From contig JAQUHA010000030.1 of NCBI GenBank assembly GCA_028683855.1, positions 1 through 44,612 on the forward strand: DNA of 44,612 bases. The letters are read 5' to 3'. Below, piece after piece: positions 9,090 to 18,142 of this stretch; within the stretch, counting starts at the first letter, position 1; each line of letters starts with the position of its first letter. Both the position numbers and the translations under genes were made by a program. Source of the stretch: Desulfuromonadaceae bacterium. Its GTDB lineage: Bacteria > Desulfobacterota > Desulfuromonadia > Geobacterales > Pseudopelobacteraceae. The notes below the pieces were generated by a model. The model was not told the origin of the DNA, searched no databases, and was given only the letters and a program-made list of their open reading frames with translations.

Positions 9090-9883
9090 TTTCTGTCTGC
9101 ATCGGACTTTTTTACTTTGTAGAGATTTGAGGCAATTATGTCAAGGTCATGGGATAGATGCGGCGGAGGTTCACGAATAAAATCATCATCTTCTGCCGAT
9201 TCGGCATAGATACGCAATTTCTGGACAGGGAGGAGAATGCTCCTCCAGAGTATAGCGGTAACGCCTCCAATCGTCAGTATAAGGGACAAAATGGTGAATA
9301 TTATCATCTGAATGCGGAGCATTGAGAGGGATTTCTCCAACTCTGTTCTTGAGAGTCCTATATCAAGCGTCCCAAGCACCCTCTGGCTGGCAATATGTAC
9401 ATGGCAGGCAGCTGATGAACAGTCAGGTTCATTGTAGATTGGCGCGGTGATAGCCATTACATCCATACCTTGCTGATTCCTGAATGTACGGGACTGCTGC
9501 ATGGTGCCGAGGGTCGTAACCGGAACAGTTCCTTTATGGCAGACGACACACCCCTCGGCTTTCTTGTCAACCTGACGGTTTATCTCTTCAGGGTTGGCAG
9601 AAAAAACCACAATACCTTTTTTGTTGAATATCCTTACATGGTCCACGCCGCGCTGCTCTCCAACATTTCTGATTATTGTTGATAAAGTTTCACGGTCGGA
9701 TTTGTGCATTGCATATCGGGCTGATTTTAAGACGGTATCGGCCAGATTTGTTGCATGGATTATCTCCGCGTGATGCAGATCTTCCCGTATAACAGAGTAG
9801 AGAATCAGGCAGCAGACCACCATAAACCCTGTGACTGCAAGACCAACCGGAACAAGTGCTTTCCCTGCAAGTGTAGTAAACAT
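9086..9883 (-). CDS. Membrane-anchored diheme sensor protein without kinase domain
   Basis: A 265-residue protein with span 1 at about 7-29, a periplasmic domain of about 160 residues, span 2 at about 191-213 and a short HAMP-like cytoplasmic end. The periplasmic domain has two covalent-heme motifs: CVVCH (112-116) and the longer CX4CH form CSSAACH (155-161). The same arrangement occurs in the kinase at 16278-17834, so this is a sensor module rather than an electron carrier. The output domain is missing, so it must signal through a partner or serve as a redox component. I chose ATG 9883 because GGAGGG lies 5 bases upstream; the longer frame starts with TTG at 9904 and would bury that site. 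It is the fourth gene of the cytochrome operon. Confidence 0.85.
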   Translation of the reverse strand: MFTTLAGKALVPVGLAVTGFMVVCCLILYSVIREDLHHAEIIHATNLADTVLKSARYAMHKSDRETLSTIIRNVGEQRGVDHVRIFNKKGIVVFSANPEEINRQVDKKAEGCVVCHKGTVPVTTLGTMQQSRTFRNQQGMDVMAITAPIYNEPDCSSAACHVHIASQRVLGTLDIGLSRTELEKSLSMLRIQMIIFTILSLILTIGGVTAILWRSILLPVQKLRIYAESAEDDDFIREPPPHLSHDLDIIASNLYKVKKSDADRK

Positions 9884-9915
9884 AAGAACCCTCCACTGTC
9901 GCAAGCTGTTTCTGA

Positions 9916-10680
9916 CTACATCTTATGGCACGATTTACAACTCTCGTTTACTGTGAAAGCGCTCTTTCCGTTATGACAGGCTCCGCACGATTTACCATTC
10001 GCCATCTCCTGCATGGAGACCTTGATTCTGTTTCTGCCCGCATTGAAAATTGAAGTGTGGCAATCACCGCAGTTATATAATGATGTGTGAAATTTATGGC
10101 TGAAAAGAACATCACCAAGATTTTTATCTTTGAAGATAAGCTCCTCTGTCGGGTGACATTTTGCGCACTCTTTAACAGAAAAGGCATCTCTGGAGTTATG
10201 GCAGAAACCGCACGATTTCCCCTTCTCCATTGCTGCCATGCCGACATATACAATTTGACCGTCAGCTGAGTACAAAGAGGGGTGACATCTGCTGCAGTCA
10301 GCGGTCGCAAGGTGAATTTTATGGCTGAAAACGGTCGTGCCGGTCTCCTTTACGCTAAATGTTATATCTTTGACTGGGTGACATTTAACACATTTGTCTA
10401 TTCCAAAAATTTTCTTCCCGTCATGGCACTTTCCACAAGATTTACCCTTCATCATATCTGCCATTGAATAATGTTTTTTGTTTTTCAGATCAAAAATATC
10501 ATCATGGCACCCTCTGCAATTTCCGCTTAACCCTTTTTTATTTATATGACCGGTATGGCTGAATATAACTGTTCCAACGCTTTTGGTGTTAAATGCAACG
10601 TCCCGAATGGTTATGGCTGCTGCATGGTTGATTGATATTAAGAGTGTTACGGTAATGAATACTGTTTTGTATAAAATCAT
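9916..10680 (-). CDS. Nine-heme periplasmic cytochrome c (three c7-like repeats)
   Basis: A 254-residue exported cytochrome with signal peptide about 1-22. Nine CXXCH motifs begin at residues 55, 82, 97, 129, 157, 172, 204, 232 and 248. They fall into three repeats of three hemes, each opening with an FSHxxH motif (from residue 40, 118 and 194) that can supply distal histidine ligands, and each containing GKSCGxCH and a closing CxxCH. This is the triheme cytochrome c7 plan repeated three times. It is likely a periplasmic wire between an inner-membrane quinol-oxidising complex (the two genes upstream) and outer-membrane or soluble acceptors. The cytochrome b gene is 24 bases upstream and the diheme sensor 32 bases downstream. 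Confidence 0.93.
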   Translation of the reverse strand: MILYKTVFITVTLLISINHAAAITIRDVAFNTKSVGTVIFSHTGHINKKGLSGNCRGCHDDIFDLKNKKHYSMADMMKGKSCGKCHDGKKIFGIDKCVKCHPVKDITFSVKETGTTVFSHKIHLATADCSRCHPSLYSADGQIVYVGMAAMEKGKSCGFCHNSRDAFSVKECAKCHPTEELIFKDKNLGDVLFSHKFHTSLYNCGDCHTSIFNAGRNRIKVSMQEMANGKSCGACHNGKSAFTVNESCKSCHKM

Positions 10681-10704
10681 TGCAACCCCCTGTTATTAAA
10701 TGCT

Positions 10705-11367
10705 TTATGGACTCTTTTCGTGAGGTTCGGCTGTGCTGGCTTCCTCTTCCTCCCATCCGTTCCACATAGGCTTGAAATGAGCCAGTGGTGTATGTCCGAG
10801 GGTTGCCAGGTAAATATGCACAAAGAGGAATGAGGTGAAACAGCAGGCAAGCAGAAAGTGAGTTCCGACCAGAATCTTTATCCCTCCAAGCAGCAGAAGG
10901 AGTTCGCGGAGCGGGGCAACATACATAAGGAGAACCCCGCTGAAAATTACCAAAGGTAGCAGAATGATCATTATCATCAGATAAACCAATTTCTGGATAG
11001 GGTTGAATTTACTTTCAGGTGTGCTGTGGTGAGGGTTTGGTTTCCCCTGAAAGTAGGTCAGGGCATAAAAGCAGATTTGACGAAAGACTCCGCTCTTTAA
11101 ATCTTCCATAGTCGGTACATATATTCTTATAAGGTTTTTAGCCACCATGATGTAGTAAGTGAGCCATAGCAGGTAGGATATTGAAACTACAACTCCGGCG
11201 GTATTGTGCAGTCTTATCGCAGCTTTATATGATCCGAATACATTTATATAATCCGGAAAACGTATCTGCAGACCTGTAATGCAGAGCGTCACTATTCCAA
11301 AGGCATTCAGCCAGTGCCAGATTCTTACCGGCATAGGTGTCATATAAATCATCTCTTTACGCTTCAT
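10705..11367 (-). CDS. Membrane b-type cytochrome subunit
   Basis: A 220-residue integral-membrane protein with four main spans, of the family covering Ni/Fe-hydrogenase cytochrome b and thiosulfate or formate reductase gamma subunits. Likely heme b ligands include H18 (in WHWLN), H54 (in RLHNT), H170 (in GTHFLLA) and H184 (in FVHIYL). It should take electrons from menaquinol and pass them to the multiheme cytochromes encoded on either side, like the cytochrome b/c quinol oxidoreductases of Geobacter. I chose ATG 11367: GAGGAGAGCG precedes it and it overlaps the upstream stop by only 11 bases, whereas the longest frame would overlap by 59. The C-terminus is acidic and cytoplasmic or periplasmic side is not determinable here. 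Confidence 0.88.
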   Translation of the reverse strand: MKRKEMIYMTPMPVRIWHWLNAFGIVTLCITGLQIRFPDYINVFGSYKAAIRLHNTAGVVVSISYLLWLTYYIMVAKNLIRIYVPTMEDLKSGVFRQICFYALTYFQGKPNPHHSTPESKFNPIQKLVYLMIMIILLPLVIFSGVLLMYVAPLRELLLLLGGIKILVGTHFLLACCFTSFLFVHIYLATLGHTPLAHFKPMWNGWEEEEASTAEPHEKSP

Positions 11368-12418
11368 GATCGCTCTCCTCGCGGTTTCTTCTCGTAATAA
11401 ACCGGAAGAAACCATGCCCCAGCGCTACAGATAGTCCTGCCGCTACAATTAAACCGCCGATAATATTGAGCGGGGTGCTTCTGGTAGTTCCAAGCATATA
11501 AAAATCGGGTGTTCCATAAAGAATATCGAGGATTGCCCCCTTTTCCACCGCAACCCGTGAATATCCACCTTTGCCGTCTGGAAATGCCACAAAGCTCTTC
11601 TGCATCGCTTTAGGTCCGGAGGCGTGACAGAACGAGCAGTCCCAGCGATTCTCAAGAATACTGTAACTGTGTGTTACCACTTCAGGTGTCATCATCCCCC
11701 ATAGCCGCATATTTCTTCCGCGAAGATTCCGGTTAAACTCTCTAAGTTCTGTCAGTGAAACAAGATTGTCGGCATTTGTGTCTATAAGGGTGCTCACCTC
11801 CCCGGAAGCCGCCAGTTCTGAAAGTTCCTGATATGTGGCGGTTTTGAAATTATTTCCCTTCTCTTGTTGTCGTGTCTCAATAGTCATTATGATTACATAA
11901 TTCTTAGATCCGGTATGGCATGTGATGCATAACAGAGAATCGATGTGAAGCTCCGCCTGCGGCAGCCAGTTGGAATGTTTCTGGACAGTCTTCCTGCTGT
12001 CATGGCATTTGGCGCATTTGCTGTTGATGTCGTAGCCGGACATAAATTCAGGTAGTTTTACTTCGTGTGGGTCATGGCAGTCATTGCACTCGGCTTTAGA
12101 AGCGTGAAGATTCTTTGCATATTCATCGAAAACAGGGGTGTGACACTCTCTGCAGGTTGCTTTAGGGGGGATGTAACCGTCAATCGGATGAGCTGGTGAA
12201 ACTTTGTCATGACATGATACGCAGCCAATGATCGAATGAGTGGTGGAGTCAAATTTGACGGGATCGATATATGCTCTTGAAGTAGATGCTTTAAGGAACT
12301 CTGTCTGACCGTGACACCCCATGCATTTAATATTCTGAGCTGTTGCCGCTGTAACAGCATCGGTTGCAAATATGAAAACAGTCAGAAAAAACCATGTAAT
12401 TCGTATACATAGATTCAT
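11357..12418 (-). CDS. Membrane-anchored heptaheme cytochrome c with EF-hand loop
   Basis: A 353-residue exported cytochrome. After a signal peptide (about 1-25) there are seven CXXCH motifs beginning at 32, 66, 89, 111, 135, 164 and 261, then a C-terminal membrane span (about 318-340) with a basic cytoplasmic tail. Between hemes 6 and 7 lies [12 protein letters not shown] (213-224), which fits the 12-residue EF-hand loop at positions 1, 3, 5 and 12 and so may bind calcium. As first gene of the operon it is likely the heme subunit partnered with the cytochrome b next door in a quinol-oxidising complex. I prefer ATG 12418, 8 bases after AAGGAG; the ATG at 12424 is only 2 bases after it. No clear promoter was recognised upstream. 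Confidence 0.9.
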   Translation of the reverse strand: MNLCIRITWFFLTVFIFATDAVTAATAQNIKCMGCHGQTEFLKASTSRAYIDPVKFDSTTHSIIGCVSCHDKVSPAHPIDGYIPPKATCRECHTPVFDEYAKNLHASKAECNDCHDPHEVKLPEFMSGYDINSKCAKCHDSRKTVQKHSNWLPQAELHIDSLLCITCHTGSKNYVIIMTIETRQQEKGNNFKTATYQELSELAASGEVSTLIDTNADNLVSLTELREFNRNLRGRNMRLWGMMTPEVVTHSYSILENRWDCSFCHASGPKAMQKSFVAFPDGKGGYSRVAVEKGAILDILYGTPDFYMLGTTRSTPLNIIGGLIVAAGLSVALGHGFFRFITRRNREESDHEA

Positions 12419-12642
12419 GGTCATAGCTCCTTATTCCATTATTTTACCCCTTGTTTCTAAACTGTTCAGATCCAGTATCTATGTAGCACATATTTATGAA
12501 TATACAACTTTATCAAAAAAATGTTTTCCGCTGATTAACAGCACCACGCCGTTCTGAAGGTAATAATTTTGCTCTGGTCAATTTGACATGGGGGTAAAAG
12601 CTGATAGCTTTAGAGGAGGTAAGGGTTAAAAAGGATATCTTT

Positions 12643-14052
12643 ATGGGAAAAACAAGAGCTCTGATAATTGATGATGAATTGGTTATCAGGGAGGGGCTGA
12701 AAAGGATTTTAGAAGAAGAATCTTTTGTTGTGGAGAGCTGCGCCAGCGGTTACCACGCCGTTGAGATGCTTCAGCAGAGCGATTTTGACATTATAATAAC
12801 AGATCTTAAAATGCCGGGGATGAGCGGCATGGAAGTTCTGAAAAGTGTGAGAACCCTTCAGCCTGATATTCCGGTTATTTTAATCACCGGCTACGCTTCG
12901 GTCGATACGGCCGTTGAAGCGATGAAAAACGGAGCTTCCGATTATATTACAAAACCCTTTGTGCCGAATCTCCTCCTCGAAAAGGTTAAAAATGCTCTTG
13001 CTCAGCGCACGATATCACTTGATGAAATAAGTTTCAGAGAGGATGTTGCACTCTCTCAAGGTTTTCATCAGTTTATTGGTGAAAGCCGTGAGATGCAGAA
13101 GGTTTATCACCGGATAAGGCATGTAGCAGGAACCAACAGCACAGTACTTATCACCGGTGAGAGCGGTACAGGGAAGGAGCTTGCAGCCCGTGCAATACAC
13201 GACAACAGCCTCAGGAAAAACAGCCCTTTCGTGGCGGTCGATTGCTCTTCTCTGGCTGAAACATTACTCGAAAGTGAACTTTTCGGTCACGTTAAAGGCT
13301 CTTTCACAGGTGCGGTTCAATCAAAGACCGGTCTTTTCAAGATAGCTGACGGGGGGACTCTTTTTCTGGATGAAGTCTCAAATATAAGTCTATCCACTCA
13401 GGCGAAATTGCTGCGCGCACTTCAGGAGAGAAAAATAACCCCGATAGGTGGCACTCAACTTATACCTATAGATATTCATCTTGTCGCTGCAACCAATAAA
13501 AACCTGAAACTAATGTCAAAAGAGGGAACATTCAGGGAAGATCTCTTTTTTAGACTTAATATAATACCTATAGAACTACCGCCGCTTCGAGAACGGAGGC
13601 AGGATATTCCGGTTCTTATCAGTCATTTCCTGAAAAAGTATACCCTGGAGATAGGGAAGGAGATCAAGGCTATAGAGCCTGATGTTATGATATTCCTTGA
13701 AAATTACGCTTATCCCGGAAATGTAAGAGAGCTGGAAAATATGATAGAGCGTGCGGTAGTGCTGGCAGAGGGTGATGTCATCCGTAATGAGGATCTGGAG
13801 CTGTGGGAAAGTTCAGAGTCATCTCAAGTGAGTATGATTGAACGTATTCCGATGAATGTGGAAGAGTTGAAAGAGATGAAACGCAATATCCGTGACCACG
13901 CAATGGAGTCGCTGGAGGGGTTGTTTGTTAGGAATGCTCTTGAAAGAAACGGTTGGAATGTAACAAAAGCCGCCGAAGAGACCGGGATTTTGAGACCGAA
14001 TTTCCAGAGTATGATGAAAAAACTCGGCATATCGGTGAAGGGGGAGCATTGA
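12643..14052 (+). CDS. NtrC-family sigma-54-dependent response regulator
   Basis: A 469-residue activator with three domains. The receiver has D10/D11, phospho-site D54, T82 and K104. The AAA+ domain (about 142-370) has Walker A GESGTGKE (172-179), sigma-54-contacting loop GSFTGA (219-224, an accepted variant of GAFTGA) and Walker B GGTLFLDE (237-244). The C-terminal Fis-type helix-turn-helix (about 430-463) contains [11 protein letters not shown]. It drives open-complex formation by RNA polymerase-sigma-54. It lies between the divergent cytochrome operon and the operon holding a heme-sensing kinase, its most likely partner. Two good -24/-12 promoters are found 4-6 kb away (18079 and 19406). 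Its own upstream region has a weak GG-N10-GC (12559-12572) and a perfect AAAGCT-GAT-AGCTTT repeat (12597-12611) that could be autoregulatory. Confidence 0.95.
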   Translation: MGKTRALIIDDELVIREGLKRILEEESFVVESCASGYHAVEMLQQSDFDIIITDLKMPGMSGMEVLKSVRTLQPDIPVILITGYASVDTAVEAMKNGASDYITKPFVPNLLLEKVKNALAQRTISLDEISFREDVALSQGFHQFIGESREMQKVYHRIRHVAGTNSTVLITGESGTGKELAARAIHDNSLRKNSPFVAVDCSSLAETLLESELFGHVKGSFTGAVQSKTGLFKIADGGTLFLDEVSNISLSTQAKLLRALQERKITPIGGTQLIPIDIHLVAATNKNLKLMSKEGTFREDLFFRLNIIPIELPPLRERRQDIPVLISHFLKKYTLEIGKEIKAIEPDVMIFLENYAYPGNVRELENMIERAVVLAEGDVIRNEDLELWESSESSQVSMIERIPMNVEELKEMKRNIRDHAMESLEGLFVRNALERNGWNVTKAAEETGILRPNFQSMMKKLGISVKGEH

Positions 14053-14065
14053 TCTCCCCCCTTTT
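14040..14065 (+). terminator. Rho-independent terminator of the sigma-54 activator gene
   Basis: GGGGGAG (14040-14046) and CTCCCCC (14054-14060) form a perfect 7-bp stem with a 7-base loop, followed by CTTTTCTT. The stop codon TGA (14050-14052) sits inside the loop, so the terminator overlaps the end of the gene. Confidence 0.8.
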
Positions 14066-14077
14066 CTTACTGTTGTC

Positions 14078-14152
14078 TATTAAACAGCTAAATGCTGCAA
14101 CTCTCTCCAGCGTGGGAAAATAGCGATCGGGAGATCGCTCCTGCTACTGCAA
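14078..14152. repeat. REP-like intergenic repeat, copy A
   Basis: A roughly 75-base block between two convergent genes. It shares ATTAAAC-x-G, TAAAT-x-CTGCAAC and GAAAATAGCGA-x-CG-x-GA-x-AT-x-GCTCCT with the block at 19629-19703. It holds a perfect hairpin, AGCGATC-GGGA-GATCGCT (14122-14139). The layout (short palindrome plus GCTCCTGC tail) resembles REP elements that spread between genes. Confidence 0.5.
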
Positions 14153-14896
14153 CTAAAGCCTAATCGGGTGAAGGGCTGCTCCCAAAGCTCCGGTTATGGA
14201 GGGGTTAGGAGGGACGCGTACCGGCACACCAAGCTGTATTTCCAACAGTTTTACCAGTGTCTGATTATTTGCTACTCCGCCGCAGAAAAACAGATGATCT
14301 CCGTAACCGCTTTTTGAAACCATTGCTGCAAGTCTGCCGGCGACAGCAAGGTGTACGGAGCGGGCAATTACTGATGGGGGGACTCCGCGATTCTTTAACG
14401 ACACGACTTCTGATTCTGCAAAAACAGCGCACATACTGTTTATTGCCGTACCCTCATCAGTTTCTGCCGCCGCACGTCCGAACTCCTCAAGCTCGTAGCC
14501 TAATGATACCGACATCATCTCAAGAAAACGCCCTGTTCCGGCAGCGCATTTATCGTTCATCTGGAAGCTGCTGACGCGACCGGATTCGTCCAGAAGTATA
14601 ACCTTGCTGTCCTGTCCCCCCACATCGAGTATGGTACGGCACTCTGCAAAGAGGTGTCTTGCACCGATTGCATGAGCCTTTATCTCGGTAATAACATTCA
14701 GCGGTCTGTGCTGCTGCAGCAGGTGGCGACCATAACCGGTGGCAACCACCGCTGCTGACGGGTACTGGTCAAGGAAGGCAAGAGCCTGACGGTGCGGGTC
14801 GAAACTGCTTTCAGTTATCTGGTGACTGATGATTTCATCATTATGCCAGAGTACCGCCTTTACTGTTCTTGAACCGAGGTCTATGCCGACTTTCAC
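14153..14896 (-). CDS. ATP-dependent activator of a double-cubane reductase (BadF/BcrA/HgdC family)
   Basis: A 247-residue member of the ASKHA-fold activase family, homodimeric in known cases, with a [4Fe-4S] cluster held between subunits. Nucleotide-binding motifs are GIDLGSRTVK (4-13), DVGGQDSK (91-98) and GGVANN (206-211). The cluster cysteines of the family correspond to C117 in DKCAAGTGRF and C156 in SMCAVFAESEV. Such proteins couple ATP hydrolysis to a low-potential electron transfer to their partner, here the protein encoded 2 bases upstream. It is closest in plan to E. coli YjiL. The reductant is probably ferredoxin or flavodoxin, not encoded here. The start ATG follows the partner's stop almost directly. 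Confidence 0.93.
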   Translation of the reverse strand: MKVGIDLGSRTVKAVLWHNDEIISHQITESSFDPHRQALAFLDQYPSAAVVATGYGRHLLQQHRPLNVITEIKAHAIGARHLFAECRTILDVGGQDSKVILLDESGRVSSFQMNDKCAAGTGRFLEMMSVSLGYELEEFGRAAAETDEGTAINSMCAVFAESEVVSLKNRGVPPSVIARSVHLAVAGRLAAMVSKSGYGDHLFFCGGVANNQTLVKLLEIQLGVPVRVPPNPSITGALGAALHPIRL

Positions 14897-14898
14897 AA

Positions 14899-16191
14899 CT
14901 ATCCCTGTATCTGCTCTATGAACGCTTCAACTCTTGTCTGCAGCTGACCAACATCATCGGGTGAATAGTCACTCTCAATTGCCATAAACGGTATGCCGCG
15001 CTGTTCGCAGGCTTCGCGCAGTTTGACAGCTTCAATGTTGTATGTGTGGCAGAACTGCAGGCAGTAGTCGATAATCCCCTGTGCGCCGGACTCTTCATAC
15101 TCCTTGATAACCTGATCAATACGCTCGTCGTTAGGGGTAAAGCAGGAGCAGTCTATTTTCATATATCGCTCGGTCAACCGCTCCAGTTGCTGATCGACAG
15201 ATGTTGACCCCTCATCAATAAGGTCTTTGTAATATCTCGTTCCGATGCAGCTCTCCTCGTTTACGACTATTGCACCTGAGCTTTCAATTATGTTGTGCAG
15301 TTTCCAGTTGGGTAGAGCCATCGGAGTACCTGAAACCAGAATACGCGGAGTTGATGCCGGTGCAACTGCAACACCATCCTTAATCCGTTTATCCAGCTCA
15401 TTACAGAGTGCGTGAACTTTTTCAGTAAACCGGACAGGCTCATCATAGAATGCAATCTGTTCAATCAGCAGCATATCTCTGCCGCTTATGGGGGAAGGGT
15501 TGAAGTGGCGCAGATTGTTGAGCCGCTGCAGAGCGGCGCGTTTGGCGTTAATGGTTTTTATCGCACCCGCGATATCGTCAAATTCAGTTTCAGTTCCGCT
15601 GATTTTATCGACTGCAGCCTTGAAATCCTTAACCTCTTCAACCCAAAGCTTTTTATCCCGTTCACGCTTCATCTGCGGTATTTCCATTACATGAGTAGGA
15701 ACGTAGCGGTCAAGCAGCTCCCAGGTTTTCTTCTTTGCATCACAGGTTGTTTCACCGTACACAAGGTCTACAGCCTGAAAGTATGGGCATATTTTGCCGA
15801 TTTTGAAACCGAATGCCGATTTAACCATGGGGCAGATATTGCGCGGAAGAATTTTCTCTGCATCTGCAATAGAGCCCTGAGCCCCTCCGCAGAGTCCGAC
15901 GCAGATACCGCCTGCCGCCACAATCAACTCTTCAGGAACGTAGACGCAGAAGGTGCCGATAACCGGTTTGCCGGTCTCTTTTACCGCCATTATCTCATGG
16001 ATACGACCGGTATGAATGTTCTCAATCATATTGTCAAAGTAAGCCATTTCGCTCGGTCGGTTCTTCTGTGACAAAAAAATGTTTGTATAAGCTGTAGTCA
16101 GCATTGGAGGCATACCTGAAAATCGTGACACGTCCATTCCTAATTTTTCCCACAACTCCGGATCTGATTTGATTTTAAAAGGTTCGCTCAT
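14899..16191 (-). CDS. Double-cubane-cluster anaerobic reductase (YjiM/HgdB-like)
   Basis: A 430-residue member of the 2-hydroxyacyl-CoA dehydratase beta-subunit superfamily. It resembles E. coli YjiM and the characterised double-cubane-cluster proteins more than true dehydratases, and there is only one such subunit here rather than an alpha/beta pair. Matching landmarks are LPRNICPMVKS (115-125) with C120, GETTCDAKKK (146-155) with C150, CSCFTPND (348-355), C377/C381 in YCLQFCHTY, and DVGQLQTR (413-420). Cysteines at 82, 120, 135, 150, 315, 348, 350, 377 and 381 are candidates for cluster ligands. In the studied relatives the pair reduces small unsaturated or poorly reactive compounds with ATP-driven electrons; the physiological substrate here is unknown. 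It sits in one strand block with the heme-sensor kinase upstream. Confidence 0.9.
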   Translation of the reverse strand: MSEPFKIKSDPELWEKLGMDVSRFSGMPPMLTTAYTNIFLSQKNRPSEMAYFDNMIENIHTGRIHEIMAVKETGKPVIGTFCVYVPEELIVAAGGICVGLCGGAQGSIADAEKILPRNICPMVKSAFGFKIGKICPYFQAVDLVYGETTCDAKKKTWELLDRYVPTHVMEIPQMKRERDKKLWVEEVKDFKAAVDKISGTETEFDDIAGAIKTINAKRAALQRLNNLRHFNPSPISGRDMLLIEQIAFYDEPVRFTEKVHALCNELDKRIKDGVAVAPASTPRILVSGTPMALPNWKLHNIIESSGAIVVNEESCIGTRYYKDLIDEGSTSVDQQLERLTERYMKIDCSCFTPNDERIDQVIKEYEESGAQGIIDYCLQFCHTYNIEAVKLREACEQRGIPFMAIESDYSPDDVGQLQTRVEAFIEQIQG

Positions 16192-16217
16192 TCTCTCTCT
16201 CCAGTATTTTTTTTGGT

Positions 16218-16258
16218 GCAGAAATATGCGATATTATAACCGTATAGTCAAACTGATA
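16218..16258 (-). promoter_or_regulatory. Possible internal promoter before the double-cubane reductase gene
   Basis: Reading the minus strand, TTGACT is followed after 17 bases by CATATT, an acceptable sigma-70 pair, in the 86-base gap between the heme kinase and the reductase gene. The same stretch has a GG-N10-GC (16241 to 16228), but its flanks fit sigma-54 poorly. It may let the reductase pair be expressed apart from the kinase. Confidence 0.25.
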
Positions 16259-16277
16259 TTTTCTGCTGCTGTCGTTT

Positions 16278-17834
16278 CTATACTGGAAGCGGCAGCAACA
16301 CTGTAAAAGTTGTTCCTTCTGAAACCCTGCTATTTACGGTAATTTTACCACCGTGATTCTCAATTATTCCGTATGAAATAGATAATCCAAGCCCTGTTCC
16401 TTCAGGTTTGGTGGTGAAGAATGGATCAAATATCCTTTCAAGATATTCTTCCGGTATTCCGGTGCCGTTATCCCTGATCTCGGCAGATAGATATTTTCCA
16501 TCTGCTGAACGGTGGGTTGAGAGTTCAAGTTTTCCACTTTCATAAATTGAATGACCGGCATTGATGAAAAGATTCATGAACACCTGTCTTATCTGGTTCG
16601 GGTCAATAAGGACTTTAGGGAGCGAGGAATCAAATTTCTTTATTATCTCTACAGCTCTGAAATCTGGCTGTTTGTGAAAAAACGCAGCTACATCGTCAAT
16701 GATAGACTCCAGTTCAACTTCTTCCTTTACAGGTGTGGACTCTCTGCTGAATTCGAGGAGCTCTTTTACAATCTCCGCACATCTTTGAGTTTCAGAAATT
16801 ACCCTTCCAACATCAGGGAGAAGTGATGGGTGAAGCCTTTTGTCACTATTCAGGATTGATGCAAAAAGGAGTATTCCGGTTAGCGGATTGTTTATTTCGT
16901 GAGCGACTCCGGCAGCCAGAGTACCCAAGGAGGCTAATTTTTCAGAACGCCTCAACTGCTCTTCCATACGCATGATTTCGAGGCTACGCTCCTCTACCTT
17001 CTGTTCCAGACTATCTGCCCAGCTTTTGATCTCCATATCTGCCTTGTAAAGGCTTTCCGTCATCTGATTCACAGAGTCTGATAACTCACCAAGTTCGTCG
17101 TTACCGGAAACTTTTACTCTGGATTCAAGATCACCTGAAGCAACAAGTGCGCTATGCCGGACAAGGCGCTGAACGGGAACATCAACAAGATAATAAATTA
17201 AAGCAGTTACAAAGATGCCGATAATCAGAAGGAGTACGCACGTCAGTATTATAAACTGCAATCGGTATACATGAGATTGTTGACGGAGCGACTCAAGAGA
17301 GACCGATATATCAAGAAGACCTAATACAGTATTGTTTTTGTCGTGAAAATGGCAGGATGCTGTTATGCAGGCGGGCTGGTTGTATATTGCTTTTGTATGC
17401 CCAAGTGCCTCATTGCCCCTTCTTGTAGTAATTATACGACTCCGGTTTTTTAGTGATGATATGCCGGTATTTGCGGAACTGTGACACATAATGCATTCAT
17501 CCGCGTGCTTTCCGACAACAGAACCGACTTCTCCCGAGATGTTCGAGAAAACAACCTTCCCCTTCTGATCAATCAATCTTATATGTTCGATATTGCTGCT
17601 TTTTCCTATTCTCCCGATTATATGATAAAGGCTTGTCTTGTCATTGGTCAGCATCGCATCAAATGCGCTCTGACTTATTATCTCTGCGATCTCTTCAGCA
17701 TTTGAAACTGCATACTGAACCATTACTTTTCTGAAATTCTTAAGATTTATATTATCCAGAATACCCATAAAAACCAATAAAATCAGCGAAGTGGCAAAAG
17801 TTATTTTGGCAATGAGTGAAATGCGTAATTTCAT
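16278..17834 (-). CDS. Heme-containing sensor histidine kinase
   Basis: A 518-residue membrane kinase. Spans at about 9-27 and 192-216 bracket a periplasmic domain with two covalent-heme motifs, CIMCH (114-118) and the longer CITASCH (156-162). A HAMP domain (about 216-268) and coiled coil lead to HisKA with His312 in GVAHEINNP and HATPase_c (N421/N425, DNGTGIP from 455, GTGLGLSIS from 479). There is no receiver, so it needs a separate partner. Kinases of this NtrB/ZraS-like type usually serve NtrC-family activators, and the only one in the window is at 12643. The diheme domain probably senses periplasmic redox state or a small gas ligand. It is first in the strand block that also encodes the double-cubane reductase (86 bases downstream) and its activator. 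Confidence 0.93.
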   Translation of the reverse strand: MKLRISLIAKITFATSLILLVFMGILDNINLKNFRKVMVQYAVSNAEEIAEIISQSAFDAMLTNDKTSLYHIIGRIGKSSNIEHIRLIDQKGKVVFSNISGEVGSVVGKHADECIMCHSSANTGISSLKNRSRIITTRRGNEALGHTKAIYNQPACITASCHFHDKNNTVLGLLDISVSLESLRQQSHVYRLQFIILTCVLLLIIGIFVTALIYYLVDVPVQRLVRHSALVASGDLESRVKVSGNDELGELSDSVNQMTESLYKADMEIKSWADSLEQKVEERSLEIMRMEEQLRRSEKLASLGTLAAGVAHEINNPLTGILLFASILNSDKRLHPSLLPDVGRVISETQRCAEIVKELLEFSRESTPVKEEVELESIIDDVAAFFHKQPDFRAVEIIKKFDSSLPKVLIDPNQIRQVFMNLFINAGHSIYESGKLELSTHRSADGKYLSAEIRDNGTGIPEEYLERIFDPFFTTKPEGTGLGLSISYGIIENHGGKITVNSRVSEGTTFTVLLPLPV

Positions 17835-17957
17835 ACAATAACCTCTTATGTACCTGCTCTGCCGGTTGTTTCGTAAAAATATACAGCTGATCCTAAAGGG
17901 ATAATCCTAATAAATGGCTATCTGATACGGTGTTAAATGCTCCACCGGATTTTCTGC

Positions 17958-17974
17958 GTATAACTTTTATATAC
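17958..17974. promoter_or_regulatory. Candidate activator-binding inverted repeat
   Basis: GTATA-N7-TATAC, centred about 115 bases upstream of the -24 element at 18081. It resembles the better repeat at 19591-19609 (GTATA-N9-TATAC inside a longer palindrome), which lies upstream of the second sigma-54 promoter. AT-rich sequence makes chance palindromes common, so this is tentative. Confidence 0.25.
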
Positions 17975-18078
17975 TTTACATGATATCTGGAAAAAAACAA
18001 AAAGCCCGGAGATTAGCCCTGAATATCTAACTGTATGTATTTATTATATATTGTAAGATACGTTTTTAATAAAAACAG

Positions 18079-18096
18079 TTGGCACAGAGAATGCTC
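18079..18096 (+). promoter_or_regulatory. Sigma-54 (-24/-12) promoter of the small-protein operon
   Basis: TTGGCACAGAGAATGCTC matches the sigma-54 consensus TTGGCAC-N5-TTGC with GG (18081-18082) and GC (18093-18094) exactly 10 bases apart. Transcription should begin near 18105, leaving a leader of about 38 bases with a GAAAGGGG ribosome site before the ATG at 18143. Confidence 0.85.
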
Positions 18097-18142
18097 AATA
18101 TAAAGGCAAAAGGTAGGTAAATAAGATTGAAAGGGGTAAGTC

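Larger units (their letters stand above)
17835..18142. other. Regulatory intergenic region between heme kinase and small-protein operon
   Basis: A 308-base AT-rich region separates the divergent heme-kinase and small-membrane-protein genes. It holds a strong -24/-12 promoter (18079-18096, +) and, about 105-120 bases upstream of it, the inverted repeat GTATA-N7-TATAC (17958-17974), a plausible activator site. No open frame or structured RNA was recognised. No clear promoter for the kinase itself was found. Confidence 0.6.

Noticed and set aside
12559-12572. GG-N10-GC (AAGGTAATAATTTTGCT) before the NtrC-type activator
   Set aside because: The -12 side is good but the -24 side is poor, so it is mentioned with the gene and not called as a promoter.
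15412-16071. 219-codon plus-strand frame inside the double-cubane reductase gene
   Set aside because: Antisense to a gene with all family motifs; no ribosome site and no recognisable domain.
17998-18020. AAAGCCCGGAGATTAGCCC as a possible cyclic-di-GMP (GEMM) riboswitch piece
   Set aside because: The conserved GEMM core and the second tetraloop-receptor arm are absent.
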